Source of the DNA: Phaeoceros laevis | Lineage: Eukaryota > Anthocerotophyta > Anthocerotopsida > Notothyladales | DNA: 32,531 nt | Assembly (NCBI GenBank): GCA_049999765.1 | Contig: JBNGIQ010007413.1 | Span: 1 to 32,531, forward strand | Direction: 5' to 3' | Shown here: in pieces, positions 10,953 to 21,430 of the stretch | How positions within the stretch are numbered: the first letter of the stretch is position 1 | Layout of the letters: the number at the start of each line of letters is the position of its first letter | Program-made: the position numbers and the translations under genes | Notes under the pieces: generated by a model | What the model was told of the DNA's origin: nothing | The model's database searches: none | The model's input: the letters and a program-made list of their open reading frames with translations, nothing else

Positions 10953-12079
10953 ATGTACCTTGGAGTGTTGAAAGCTCGAGTTGGGCTGCCTGCGGGAGCA
11001 ATTGAGTAGGACCTTCTGAACGCACCTGACTTGTACGCATGAACTGCTCAATTTGTGAAGGAATGCCCAACTCTGGACGGTCAAATCAAGTGAAGTACTA
11101 TAGACCATCAGGAGCAAAGGAAGTTTTTACATTGGTGCGGGAAAAGGCATTTGAACCTCGAGCAACCCCGCATTTATACTATATTCGCTCGATCAGAGGC
11201 TGCCAGGAAAGGATTGCCCGGTTGGGCGCGGAATCATTCATTCAAAGGAATACGTCCGTCCGAACATCTTGTGGCATCGAAATTATAACGCGTGTAGAAG
11301 AAAGCGAGCTATGAGTTATACAGCGGCAAAAGATTCCAGCCAATTGTCCAGCCACGCGCGCTACCGGCGCAGGTACTAGCCCCAACCTACGCACGCACTG
11401 TGGAGTTAGCTAAACACAATAATCATCCTACTACTACTACTACTGCCGCGTCGATCTCCGGCCTTCCCCTGGCCTTAGCCCTGGCTTCCACAGCGGACTG
11501 GCCTCCTCCGCCATCCCCACTCAGCTCCCGCCATCCCTCGTTCGAAAGATTACACAAAAACAGGGTCCCCACTTAAGCAAACGCCAAATCACTCACTAAT
11601 ACCTAACAGACCCTTCACTCCGTTCTGTTATGCAATTAAAAGGGTTCCCCGTCCTATCTACCTCAAGTGCCATGGTCCTCCGGAGTCCGGACCCGTCTTT
11701 AAAGAATTGACACACAGCCACACAATCGATACCACAATCTCCTTTCACCAAAGGCCATTCCCGTGGATGACGACTTGGGTGTGGAGGTAGTATGCCTTTC
11801 GTCGCTAACGTGGTACAGTGGTACGGCACGTGGAGCACTTGCAGCAAGTGCTCGATTCGTGGCTACGGCCTTTGCCGAGAAAAAGAACAAAAGAACGTTA
11901 TCATTTTGTTTGGGATTCTGAGGAGATGGAGGCAGAAACTTTTTGGTGAGTGCACTCGGGGAGTGCCTTGCAACCTCAATCGCGAATTGGGGGCTCCAAT
12001 TGATCGTTGTGGTTCGCTTCTTGTCATTCGGGAGGAAGCTTCAATTCCGGAGTGAAGACTAGTAGTGGTTAGACTCAAC
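10953..12079. other. Spacer between RlmN-like and P450 genes
   Basis: No coding region can be supported here. The stretch holds the 3' end of the RlmN-like transcript and the upstream region of the P450. It contains a short CTA microsatellite at 11428-11444. An 87-codon ATG frame at 11792-12055 ends 24 bases before the P450 start and has no recognisable motif; it may be a chance frame or an upstream ORF in the leader. Confidence 0.4.
11428..11444. repeat. (CTA)n microsatellite
   Basis: Five and two-thirds uninterrupted copies of CTA. Confidence 0.85.
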
Positions 12080-14087
12080 ATGGGGTTGGGAGAGTTGATC
12101 ATCACAGTGGTGGTTGGGTTTATCGTGTATGCTTGCTTCTACCGGTGGGTATTATACAGAAACACACGGGGTCCCAAGCCTTGGCCATTCTTGGGCGCTG
12201 CGTTAGAGCTCAGTGCCAATCACTACCGTTTGCATGACTGGCTCACAACTTATTCCAAGCGGTTTACCACCTTCAAACTCAGCACATTCAACTATGTCTT
12301 CCACATTTTGACAGATCCTGCCAGTGTGGAGTACATTTTGAAGACAAATTTCGAGAATTACCCCAAGGTAGGAGTCCTTTGCGGTGGATTCTGCTTTCGC
12401 TCTGTGAACGTGAGTGCATAATGAATTTGAGGCGGGAGCAGGGCGAGTTTCAACATATTCTTTGCAAAGAGTTGCTTGGAAATGGCATCTTCAACATCGA
12501 TGGAGAGTTGTGGAAGATTCAGAGGAAAACCGCAAGCTACGAATTCGCTTCCAGAGTGCTCCGAGATTACAGCACCAACGTTTTCCGAGCTGGTTCTCTC
12601 AAGCTCTCAGGCATACTTGCTCGAGCTGTCCAGAGCAAGCAGCCTGTTGACATGCAAGTGAGTGTTGCAATATTACTTGCTTTTTCAATAGGCTCATCTT
12701 GACGTCTTCTGAGCTCAGGAGAAAGCTTTCAAGTCTTGAGCTGTTTGCTTGCCACAGAACCTTTTCATGCGGATGACTTTGGACTCCATCTGCGAAGTTG
12801 GGTTTGGGACAGAGATTGGAAGCCTTCACGAAAGTCTTCCCAAAATCCCGTTTGCTGAAAGCTTCGATGCTGCATCTGAAATCACCGCTGCCAGATTCGT
12901 AGATCCTCTGTGGAAACTACGGAGGCTGTTGGGAGTGGGCAGCGAAGCTGCCTTGATTAAGCATAAAAAGGTCTTGGATGAATTCACGTATAATGTGATC
13001 AAGGATAGGGTAGCGGAGCTGGGGGCCACCACCTCACCTGTAGCTAACCAGGAGGTGAGATCATGGCTGCTTGAGGCGTTGTTGTACTGTTGGTGCTTTC
13101 TTCTGATCTCTTATCTAAAATGGTTGTTTGCTTCCTGTGCATTCAGGCAAGATCAGACTTGCTCTCTCGTTTCATTCTTCTAGCTAAAGACGAAATTACT
13201 CATGGCTCCACCGAAGCCCTACGTGATACTCTGCTCAACTTCACTATAGCTGGGCGTGACACCTCAGCCGTCTCCCTATCCTGGTTCTTTTACTTGGTTT
13301 CCTGTAATCCTCAAGTCGAAGAAAAGATTCTCGTTGAGCTCCTTGCCTTTGAGAGTCAGGTGGAGAACATCAGTGAACTCTCGGTTAATGCTGCAACTCA
13401 TGATACCCTGGAAGCTGGGGTGTACAGATTCGCTAATGCAGTAACCTATGACGCTCTTAGTAAGATGCAGTATTTGCATGCCGCTATTACAGAAGCTGCG
13501 AGATTGTATCCTGCAGTTCCCTCTGTAAGTCCTTTTAAACAGACTTGTCACCAGCCTGCTCTTTCATTCGTACTCAATGACTCTGAGCCTGGATTGCCTT
13601 CCAGGATACCAAGACCTGTCTGAAAGATGATATACTTCCAGATGGCACAAAGGTCAACGGAGGAGAGTTTGTTACATATTCCGCATACTGCATGGGCCGT
13701 CTAGAAAGGGTGTGGGGAATTGATGCTTCTGAGTTCCGGCCTGAGAGGTGGCTTAAAGATGGTGTTTTTCACCCAGAGTCCCCGTTCAAGTTCGTCACTT
13801 TCCATGTGGGTGATCATTTTTCCTTTTGATTTCGTTTTAAGGTAGTCAAGACTCCTATGCCGCACAGTGCAAGCTGACGATGTCAGTCCTGAGATGTTCT
13901 GCAGGCTGGTCCGCGTACTTGCCTGGGCAAAGACTCAGCTTATTTGCAGATGAAGATGACAGCAGCCTTACTCCTCCGATTTTTCAAGTTCCAGGTGGTG
14001 CCAGGCCATAAGGTGCATTACCGCGTCACATTGGTCCTGGCCATGAAGGATGGTTTGAGAATGACGGTCCACAACAGGAGCACCTGA
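12080..14087 (+). CDS. Cytochrome P450, CYP704-like (CYP86 clan)
   Basis: This is a membrane-anchored heme monooxygenase of the CYP86 clan. CYP704B members omega-hydroxylate long-chain fatty acids for sporopollenin in the spore or pollen wall, so a lipid-polymer role is likely but inferred. The six-exon model is 12080-12367, 12442-12657, 12758-13054, 13147-13524, 13605-13805 and 13905-14087, in frame and 520 aa long. An N-terminal anchor (about 4-24) is followed by the proline-rich [13 protein letters not shown]. The C-helix is [18 protein letters not shown]. The I-helix is AGRDTS with D305/T306. The K-helix ExxR is EAAR (E383, R386), the PERF region is FRPERW, and the heme loop is [12 protein letters not shown] with C466. 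All essential residues are present, so the enzyme should be active. Assignment to CYP704 is by remembered similarity; the P450 call itself is secure. Confidence 0.93.
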
Positions 14088-14350
14088 ACAATAGCTGCAC
14101 ACCGACGCTCTGCAAGATACACCGCTGGTCGGTATTCTGTCTTTCGAGGACCACTAGCCACCTTAAAGATCTAATCTGCATCCTATGAATTCCATGGCTC
14201 GAAGCAGGGAAGAGCTGAGGATCTGAAGATTTTAGATGGATCGCTATCCTCCTAGTCCCCACCGCCGTGTTAGATGGTGGGTGTCAGTACCACGGTTCTC
14301 CAATTGAATGAGTTTTCAAAATCAGCGATCTTGTACTCGTTACATCCAAC
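14088..14350. other. Short convergent spacer
   Basis: These 263 bases separate the stop codons of the convergent P450 (+) and SDH5 (-) genes and must contain both 3' UTRs. No other feature is seen. Confidence 0.6.
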
Positions 14351-15378
14351 CTAGATTCCTTCTTGCTTCTCAATGTATGAACCAGCAAGACCTGAGGTAC
14401 CGAGAACTCCGATCTGCAAGCACGTGCAGTCAAACAAGCTAAGTCCTCATACTTCCACCCTCAGACGAAATGCACAAGAGGGGAGCGTACTTAGCAATTG
14501 CTCACCTCTCCCCATTCCGGTTCCAAGCCAGTGCAACGCTGTTTAACCTGAAGCAAGACAGTTCCAAGGTCAAGCTCCACTTTCTTTTTCAAGTAGCCTT
14601 CATCTTCATCAATGGAGTCTAAGTAAAGCCAGTATCTCGTGAAGGCCGACTTTAGCGCCTTCGTGAGTGGTTCAGGTATCTCTGCAACATCCTGACAGCA
14701 CCAGTCGTCATAACAACAATGCCAGTAAGCAAAAAGTGTATAGCCATCATTCCACTGGATCCCTTGCACGACATGTCAATGCAACCATGACTTCTACATG
14801 CAATAACATACCTCGCCACCGAACTTGCCCCCGCTCAGCTCATCTAATTCCAGCCTCAAGTGAGTCAGAATCGCTGCAAATTGTTCCACAGCTTGTGCTG
14901 AGCGCCAGGAGCTCAGTAAAACCTCATCTGGATGTTTCGAGAGTGTGTTCTCCACGAGACTCTCAACCTCTTCATCAATGTGCGACCAGGCGGCTACATA
15001 AAGAGCGGTCAGGGCTTTCTTCACTTGAGGGTCGGAAACTTGTGGAAGATCGTTACTGGTGCTCATGTGCCGCGCCTGAGGGATCCACTCCCGCAAAAAA
15101 TTCTTCCTTGCTCCTGAGGGCCACAACAAGCGGTTAGCAAGCACCCGATCCATGCCGGGTAAAGGAAGTCACACCAGCAAATTGCAGCCAAATTGCATCA
15201 CAATTGGAAGAAAACGAAGGTTACTGGATTCTGTGCCGAGGGATGCCAGGGCCGGAGAATAGGCAGAGAGCCGTCGTAGCGATTTCCCCTGAGCATGCGA
15301 GCTGCTGCTTTCGGCGCAGGTGCTTCTCAGACTGCGAGCAGCGAAGACAGCGAGACGCCTGCCAACCCTGGTGGCCAT
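14351..15378 (-). CDS. SDH5: Succinate dehydrogenase subunit 5 (SDH5-like), mitochondrial
   Basis: SDH5 is a plant-specific accessory subunit of mitochondrial complex II; its exact role is not settled. The four-exon model on the minus strand is 15378-15225, 15113-14812, 14691-14506 and 14413-14351, in phase, giving 234 aa. The N terminus is Arg-rich and lacks acidic residues at first (MATRVGRRLAVFAARSLRS), as in a mitochondrial presequence. Family landmarks are LRLELDELSGG, FTRYWLYLDSI, YLKKKVELDLG, QRCTGLEPEWGE and the C-terminal VLGTSGLAGSYIE. These match Arabidopsis SDH5 (At1g47420) as I remember it. The exon 1 donor (TCCA|GTAACC) was chosen because it is the GT that restores phase at a sensible place; it is the least certain junction. 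A broken inverted copy of exon 2 lies upstream at 15588-15870. Confidence 0.82.
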
Positions 15379-16094
15379 GGCTAGTGCGCACTGGACCGAA
15401 CGCAGCTCTTGCTACTACCCGGAGAACTGAAAACGGGGAGTACAGGAGGAACATGGACACGGGTTAGTGTACACTTGGCGGTTAGCTGTTAACGCCTGTA
15501 AGTTCGACGAGTCAGATTCACATTGCAGCCTTCTGGGGCTCAGGTTTAACTTAAGTTACTTGATTTCGACGGTGGACGTTTGGAGAGATACGTTTTGCGT
15601 TCGCCAGTGAAATATCTGGATCCCCGAGGGCCCAGTGCTTGAGCGTTCATAGGTGATGTTCTACACAATTTCCGGACTTTCAAGTGAAGAAAGCACTGGA
15701 GCGCTCTGTATATCAGCGTGTGGTCGCACATCGATGAAGAAGTTGAGGAGAACAGCCTCGCTGAGCATCCAGATTAGATTATGCTGAGCTGGTGGCGCTC
15801 GGCACAAGCTACAAAGATTTGAGAATGCTCAATCAACAAGCTCAGGTCCAGCGCATGAGAATTCTGTTAGGAGGGAGATGAATACAGATGGATCACAAGT
15901 CATAGGTGAATGGAAGATGACAGAATGCCAGGACGAAAGTATGGTCTTTGTCCGCAGCGGGGTCTATGATCCGAGTGAGCGGAGATTGTAGGAATAAAGT
16001 TTGTATATCTGGTTTTGACCTGATTGCTGCAGTAGTGCGGATTGGGAGCAGATAACACCAAGTTTAGGTTCACGGGCTAGGACGGGATCCAAGG
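15379..16094. promoter_or_regulatory. Divergent intergenic region of SDH5 and TraB genes
   Basis: About 0.7 kb separates the SDH5 and TraB start codons. Much of it is taken up by the SDH5 exon 2 relic. Any SDH5 promoter must lie in roughly 15379-15590 and the TraB promoter in 15870-16094. No clear TATA box was picked out. Confidence 0.45.
15588..15870 (+). pseudogene. Inverted, broken copy of SDH5 exon 2
   Basis: On the plus strand this stretch aligns base-for-base with SDH5 exon 2, which lies on the minus strand 0.5-1 kb away. The best block is 15721-15747 against the complement of 14962-14988, matching at 25 of 27 bases. Further matches cover TGGATCCC, TTTCC, CAAGTGAAGAAAGC, CATCCAGAT, CTGAGC and GCGCTC.GCACAAGCT in the same order. 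Compared with the gene it has a 1-base insertion near 15705, a 9-base in-frame deletion after GTTGAG (15747) and a nonsense change GAG to TAG at 15775-15777 in the parental frame. Exons 1, 3 and 4 are not recognisable. It is a dead, partial inverted duplicate. Confidence 0.8.
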
Positions 16095-17936
16095 ATGGCC
16101 ACCGTGCCTGGATCAGGGAATTTCCTGTGTGTTGCCAAGCCTGGCTTGAGCTGTGAGCCAGTACGGAGAGTGGGTTGCTGGAGGGAGAGCTCTCCATTGG
16201 GTGCCTCGTCCTCCCGCATCGTAGACAAATCAAGTGAGAAACTTAGGTCAGTGGTTGGGAGGAGGACCAGCAAGGTGCGGGTTTCGGCTGATCTAACAGC
16301 ACAGCCAAGCACCAGCGATGATGGTTCGTGGAGCGAAGAGGCGAAGTCCATCTCCGACTTTCTACGGTTTTCTGACAACGGTGATGGAGGGTCCGAGCTT
16401 CAAACTGCCATTGTGACCTACAGAAAGTCTTTTCCATGGAGGCTCATCCAACCTCAACAGGTCGAGCGCATTGCATGTTTGTAGTGGATTGTGTGCTACT
16501 GTCAGGTCTGTGGGCTTGAAACACACGTTTCACACCTACTTGGTTTCTGACCTTAGAATTGGTTGCATGCCTCATCTGAATGGGACCCTCTGATGAAGTC
16601 CATACTTATTTGAGTTTTTTGCACCAGGTCGATCTCGTATCAGCTGTGCATATAGCAGATAAACGGTAAGTAACTTCGATGGTTGTGTGCATGTTTTGAT
16701 TGACAAGGATATCATGGCTCAGGGCATAACTTAGATAAGTGGATTCTGATGTTTTAGGTACTTCGATTGTCTTCAAGAGGAACTTGGGAACTATGACCGT
16801 GTTTTGTATGAGATGGTAGCTGATAAATCATCGGAACAGAAGAACAACAGGAGCAGGAGGTCTCGTTGGCGGCCACCAAAGCCCGGCACTAGGAAATCAG
16901 GGTTCAGTTTTATAGGGGCCATTCAGCAAGCCATTGCTCTTGTACTTGGTTTGGATTTTCAGCTGGAGTGCATGGACTACAGGAGGGATAACTGGTACCA
17001 TGCAGATATGGATTATGAAACATTCCAAGTTCTACAGGTATTTCTCTACCTCATGGATGGCTTAACTCGAGTTGATCACACGTGTTCTGAGCTGGTTGTC
17101 GTTGGTTCTGCCAGAAAGAGCGAGGGGAGACATTTTTGTCTTTCGTAAAAGACATGAGTGTGGCGTCCACCAAAGCTGTCCTGAGTGCTGCTCTGCCATC
17201 ATACCTGGACCCATTTCGTGCGAAGCTCTTTTGGGTATCCCGGGTGCTGCCAATGCCGCTGATCGGACTGTTTGTCATTGAGGGAGTGTGTGCCCCTTCT
17301 GGGTCCCCACTGAAGAAGTCTCCGGAGATGAAAGCTTTGCTGAACCTTGACCTGGGAGTTGCATTCAAGGTGTTCCTGGCAAAGCGCATCAGCGTAGAGT
17401 AAGCAGCAAACCACTCTACCCGGTCCGTAACTTTCATGTAGCAGCAAACCTGGATGACAAGTACGTTCCTGACTCCTGGATACAGCATGGCAGATGGTAC
17501 AAAGTCCTTGATGGAACGGTCGGTCATTATTGGCGAGCGGAACCGGATTGCCATGCAAGAGCTCAACAATGCTCTCAACGAGGGGTGCAAGAAGGTAGCA
17601 GTGTTTTATGGCAGTGGCCACCTCCCAGACATGGACCAGCGGTTGAGGAAGGAGTTCGGCCTTGAGCCGAGTGATGTCAGCTGGCGGACAGCCTGGTCCA
17701 TGAAGGCACGCAGCAGGGCTAGCAGCCCTGGCACCCTCACTGCTGCTCTCCAAGTGCTCCAACAGGCCTCAGGCTGGCCCCTAAACAGATACGAGACTTT
17801 GGCTATCGTCATACTCTCGGGCATCCTAGCTGTAGATCTCTGGTTCTGGGAAGTATTCTTGGGTGCCGTTGACGAATATGCAGAAGGCGTCGTGTCAGTT
17901 GTAGTCAAGCTTCTGGACAAAGGCTGGGCACTGTGA
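16095..17936 (+). CDS. TraB family protein (TraB/PrgY-like), probably chloroplast
   Basis: This is a plant TraB-domain protein resembling Arabidopsis At5g52030. The bacterial relatives (TraB/PrgY, GumN) act on peptides, but the plant role of this branch is uncertain. The five-exon model is 16095-16460, 16628-16665, 16758-17037, 17115-17398 and 17486-17936, with all phases consistent, giving 472 aa. The first 100 residues are Ser/Arg-rich like a transit region. The TraB domain starts at VDLVSAVHIADKRYF (123 onward) and continues through YDRVLYEMVADK, LDFQLECMDYRRDNWYHADM, SRVLPMPLIGLFVIEGVC, SVIIGERNR and GSGHLPDMD, the usual paired His/Glu and GxGH landmarks. A hydrophobic segment (LAIVILSGILAVDLWFW) near the C terminus predicts membrane anchoring. 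Exon 2 is only 38 nt. Confidence 0.88.
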
Positions 17937-18415
17937 CTCGTCAGTAAAATGAGTTGTTGCGTGAAACTGGAAGTAGGCCTCTCTTGCCTGTACACGTTAT
18001 GGCAATAGACCATTCATTGCTGTGACCATGCAGGAATGTGTCCAATACCCGGTTATCCTCAATCCTTGGCATTCCAAGGAGGCTTGCCCGCTTTTCCTCC
18101 TTTCTAGTCACCGCACTTCAGATCGTAGGGAGGGCTGACTCTGTGGAGGCTTGATGCAAACGCTTGGGTCTTCGAGGTTCCAAATCCTTGGTATCGACCC
18201 GGACGAGATGAATAATCAAGGAGTCAGCTGGTAGCATCTTTCTCCACTCATGGCTGTCTGCCCGTTGCTGCTGGATTCGGGGTGAGCAGAAGGGCGTTGA
18301 CGAATCGTTTCCTACGAATCTGCTCATTGCGGCACATGCAACTGATGCAAGGACCTGTACCTGAGACTGGTGAGCTTCAAGCTCTGAGCCACTCAGAGAT
18401 TGCCTCCAAGCAGAG
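17937..18415. other. Spacer between TraB and PPR genes
   Basis: No gene is supported. The region must hold the TraB 3' UTR and the PPR promoter. A basic stretch in another frame near 18285-18335 (RALTNRFLRICSLRH) looks like a targeting peptide but has no ATG and no splice link I could establish. Confidence 0.4.
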
Positions 18416-21400
18416 ATGCAGGAGATTCTATGGCAACATCATTTTTCGGATTGCACAAAGTGGGGCTACAAAAAACGTTGCACGCGGACACCTGGGCATC
18501 CTGATTCTAAGCAGGAGTTCAAGGTCGCCCTGGGGGTAAACAATCGGCACAGGCCTGCTTGGGTGCAGCTATCCATGTGGGACGCTGGGATGATGAAGAG
18601 GACTCCTGACCCTATATCCAGCTCAATTCAAAGGCAAGGGGCTTTTGCAGCACAAGAAAGCCAATTGGAGGTTGGAATGTGCAGGAAGCTATGTGATGAT
18701 GGACGGATTAATGACGCAGTGGAGGCGCTGAACTTTCTGGTGCAACGGGGATGCTATGTACCCAGCAGTCTTTTCTACCGTTTCCTCAAGCGGTGCATCG
18801 CTGACAGAGACCTAGTTCTGGGCAGGCACATTCATTCTCTCAGTTCGGAAAGTGGGTATGACGGAGACGATTTCTTGGCTACCCACCTTATCGGTATGTA
18901 TGCCTCTCATGGGAGGTTGGAGGAAGCAATGCGAGTCTTTAGCAAGGTCTCTACACCAAGCGCCTACAGCTGGGCTACCATTATCCTCGCATATGCTAAA
19001 AATGGAGAGGGTCCTCAGTCTATACGACTGTATCGACAGATGCGCCAGTCAACCATTAAGCCTGACAACCGCATCTATTCGGCAGTTCTCAAAGCTTGTG
19101 CCAGTGCAGGAGATTTAGTTGCCGGCAAGGAGGTCCATGCTCATATCCTTGCGGGTTCAGGAAAGCCAAACATTTTTGTACAGTCAGGACTACTTAATAT
19201 GTATGCAAAGTGTGGTCGTTTAGAGGATGCTCGCAGGGTGTTTGACAGTCTTCCAGACCGGAATGTTGTAACATGGACAGCGATGATTGCAGGTTATGCC
19301 CAGCAGGGGAATGGTCAGGAGGCCCTTGTTTTGTACGGTAGAATGAAACAAGAAGGCCTCTCTCCACCAAATGTTGTTACATTTGTATGTCTCCTGCAGG
19401 CATGTGCCAGCGTCGGATTAGGAGCTCTGCATGAGGGAAAGAAGCTGCATGCACAGATTAAAGAACGAGGACTGCAAAACGATGTGGTTCTAGGCGGCAG
19501 CTTGGTTAACATGTATGCAAAGTGTGGTAGCTTGGAGGATGCTCGCTGCGTGTTTGACAGACTTCCAGACAGAAATATGGTGACATGGAATGCAATGCTT
19601 GGAGGTTATGCCCAGCAGGGAATGGGTCAGGAAGCCCTTAGTCTTTACGAGATTATGCAGGAGGAGGGCTTCTTTTCTCCAGATTCTGTTACTTATGCAA
19701 ATCTCCTACAGTCATGTGCAAGTGTAGGTGTAGGAGGCCTGCATCATGGAAAGCAGCTTCATGCACAGGTGAAAAGACGAGGACTGCAAAACGATGCCAT
19801 TTTGGGCGGCAGCTTGGTTAATATGTACGTTAAGTGCGGTAGCTTAGAAGATGCTCGCCGCATGTTTGACAGACTTCCCGAAAGGGATGTGGTAACATGG
19901 ACCATGATGATAGCGGGTTATGTCCAGCAAGGGATGGGTGAGGAAGCGCTTACTCTATTCAGCAGTATGCAACGGGAGGGCCTCTCTCCTCCAGATTCCG
20001 TTACATTTGTGTGCCTCCTTCAGTCATGTGCAACTGCAGGTGTAGTAGCTCTGGATGAGGGAAAGAAGCTGCATGCACAGATTGAAGAACGAGAACTGCA
20101 ATATGATTTGGTCCTCGGTGGCAGCTTGGTTAACATGTATGCGAAGTGTGGTAGCTTAGAGGATGCCCGCACCTTGTTTGACAGACTTCCAAACAGAAAT
20201 ATTGTGACATGGAATGCGATGCTTTCAGGGTACAGCCAGCATGGGATGGTTCAGGAAGCCTTTAGTCTTTACAGTAGTATGCAAGAGGAGGGCCTCCCTC
20301 CAGATTCTGTTACATTTGTGTGCCTCCTGCAGACATGTGCAATTGTAGCGGCTCTACCTTTAGGAAAGCAGCTCCATGCACAGATTGAGGAACGAGGAAT
20401 GCAGGCTGATGTAGTTGTGGGAGGTGCATTAGTAAATATGTATGCGAAGTGTGGGAGCATGTTCGATTCCCAGCAGGTCTTTGATTCATTGCCTGAAAGG
20501 AGCGTCGAGGCATGGGGCGCACTGATCGGAGGGTACACCCGCCATGGCGATAGCGAGGTTGTGTTTGACCTGCTTGCCAGGATGAGAGTGGAGGGCATAC
20601 AGCCAACCGACATCATACTTCTCAGTGTGCTGGCAGTGTGCAGTCATGTGGGTCTAGTGGATAAAGGCCGACAGTACTTTGAAGCTATGAAGACAGATTA
20701 TGGCATCACGCCGACCGTGGAGCACTACAGATGCATGATGGATATTCTGGGTCGTGCAGGTCATCTGGACGAGGCACTGCAGATGGCCGAGACCATGCCT
20801 TTCCCGCCTGATGATGCAGTTTGGGTCACGCTGTTAGGTGCTTGCAGGAAGTGGGACAATATTGAGATCGGGCGAAAGGCTTTTGAGTTTGCAGTGAAGC
20901 TGGATGAAAAAGATGCGGCATCTTATGTCTTGATGTCCAACATATATGCAAGAGCTCAGATGTGGGAGGAGGCAAAGCATATGCAGGCCAGGAGAGTGAA
21001 CTGTGGAGCATGGAAAGAGCCAGGCGAGAGCTGGTGGACTGACATGGCCGGAGTGGTGCACACGTTTGTAATTGGGGACAAGACGCATCCTGAGAGTAAA
21101 GGTATCTATGCAAGGCTGGAACAACTCGTCCCCAGAATGAAGAAAGAAGGATATGTGCCGCAGCTGACTTCGTCGTTGCGGGACTTACCAGACTATGAGA
21201 AGGAAGCCGAGTTGTGTGGACACAGTGAAAAATTGGCGCTTGCTTATGCTCTGAACATGACACCTGATGGGACAACCATACGTATAGTGAAAAATCTGCG
21301 GGTGTGCGAGGACTGTCACACAGCCACAGCTTACATCTCAAAAGTGGAAAAGCGAACCATTATCTGCCGGGATGCAATTCGCTTCCATGTATACAAGGAC

Positions 21401-21430
21401 GGGAAATGTTCATGTGGGGATTTCTGGTAG
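18416..21430 (+). CDS. PLS-class PPR protein with E and DYW domains (organellar RNA editing factor)
   Basis: This intronless gene encodes 1,004 aa. PLS-DYW proteins bind a specific organellar transcript and deaminate a cytidine next to the site. At least six L-S-P triplets are visible, each about 101-104 aa, marked by NMYAKCG.LEDAR..FD.LP and VTW..M..GY. They are followed by a divergent last triplet, then the E1/E2 region (DAASYVLMSNIYA; PGESWW). The DYW deaminase contains HSE (H936-E938) and the zinc-binding CEDCH (C964, C967). It ends CSCGDFW, so the family-naming tripeptide is DFW. All catalytic residues are present, so editing activity is expected. Three successive triplets repeat at exactly 312 bp in the DNA. 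The start at 18416 is the first ATG of the frame. The N-terminal 90 residues are weakly conserved, and the targeting signal is unclear. The editing target cannot be read from sequence by eye. Confidence 0.95.
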   Translation: MQEILWQHHFSDCTKWGYKKRCTRTPGHPDSKQEFKVALGVNNRHRPAWVQLSMWDAGMMKRTPDPISSSIQRQGAFAAQESQLEVGMCRKLCDDGRINDAVEALNFLVQRGCYVPSSLFYRFLKRCIADRDLVLGRHIHSLSSESGYDGDDFLATHLIGMYASHGRLEEAMRVFSKVSTPSAYSWATIILAYAKNGEGPQSIRLYRQMRQSTIKPDNRIYSAVLKACASAGDLVAGKEVHAHILAGSGKPNIFVQSGLLNMYAKCGRLEDARRVFDSLPDRNVVTWTAMIAGYAQQGNGQEALVLYGRMKQEGLSPPNVVTFVCLLQACASVGLGALHEGKKLHAQIKERGLQNDVVLGGSLVNMYAKCGSLEDARCVFDRLPDRNMVTWNAMLGGYAQQGMGQEALSLYEIMQEEGFFSPDSVTYANLLQSCASVGVGGLHHGKQLHAQVKRRGLQNDAILGGSLVNMYVKCGSLEDARRMFDRLPERDVVTWTMMIAGYVQQGMGEEALTLFSSMQREGLSPPDSVTFVCLLQSCATAGVVALDEGKKLHAQIEERELQYDLVLGGSLVNMYAKCGSLEDARTLFDRLPNRNIVTWNAMLSGYSQHGMVQEAFSLYSSMQEEGLPPDSVTFVCLLQTCAIVAALPLGKQLHAQIEERGMQADVVVGGALVNMYAKCGSMFDSQQVFDSLPERSVEAWGALIGGYTRHGDSEVVFDLLARMRVEGIQPTDIILLSVLAVCSHVGLVDKGRQYFEAMKTDYGITPTVEHYRCMMDILGRAGHLDEALQMAETMPFPPDDAVWVTLLGACRKWDNIEIGRKAFEFAVKLDEKDAASYVLMSNIYARAQMWEEAKHMQARRVNCGAWKEPGESWWTDMAGVVHTFVIGDKTHPESKGIYARLEQLVPRMKKEGYVPQLTSSLRDLPDYEKEAELCGHSEKLALAYALNMTPDGTTIRIVKNLRVCEDCHTATAYISKVEKRTIICRDAIRFHVYKDGKCSCGDFW
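19180..20470 (+). repeat. 312-bp tandem coding repeats within the PPR gene
   Basis: The word CTTGGTTAA recurs at 19501, 19813 and 20125, exactly 312 bp apart. The surrounding sequence is very similar in each copy (for example GCTTAGA/GGATGCTCGC and CAGATTCTGTTAC words). Flanking, more diverged copies lie before and after; the next downstream copy is offset by about 303 bp. Each unit encodes one L-S-P triplet. Confidence 0.9.

Noticed and set aside
11792-12055. 87-codon frame just before the P450
   Set aside because: No motif. It ends 24 bases before the P450 start, so a leader or chance frame is more likely than a gene.
20826-21341. 171-codon minus-strand frame inside the PPR gene
   Set aside because: Shadow of the highly constrained DYW-coding strand. 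No independent motif.
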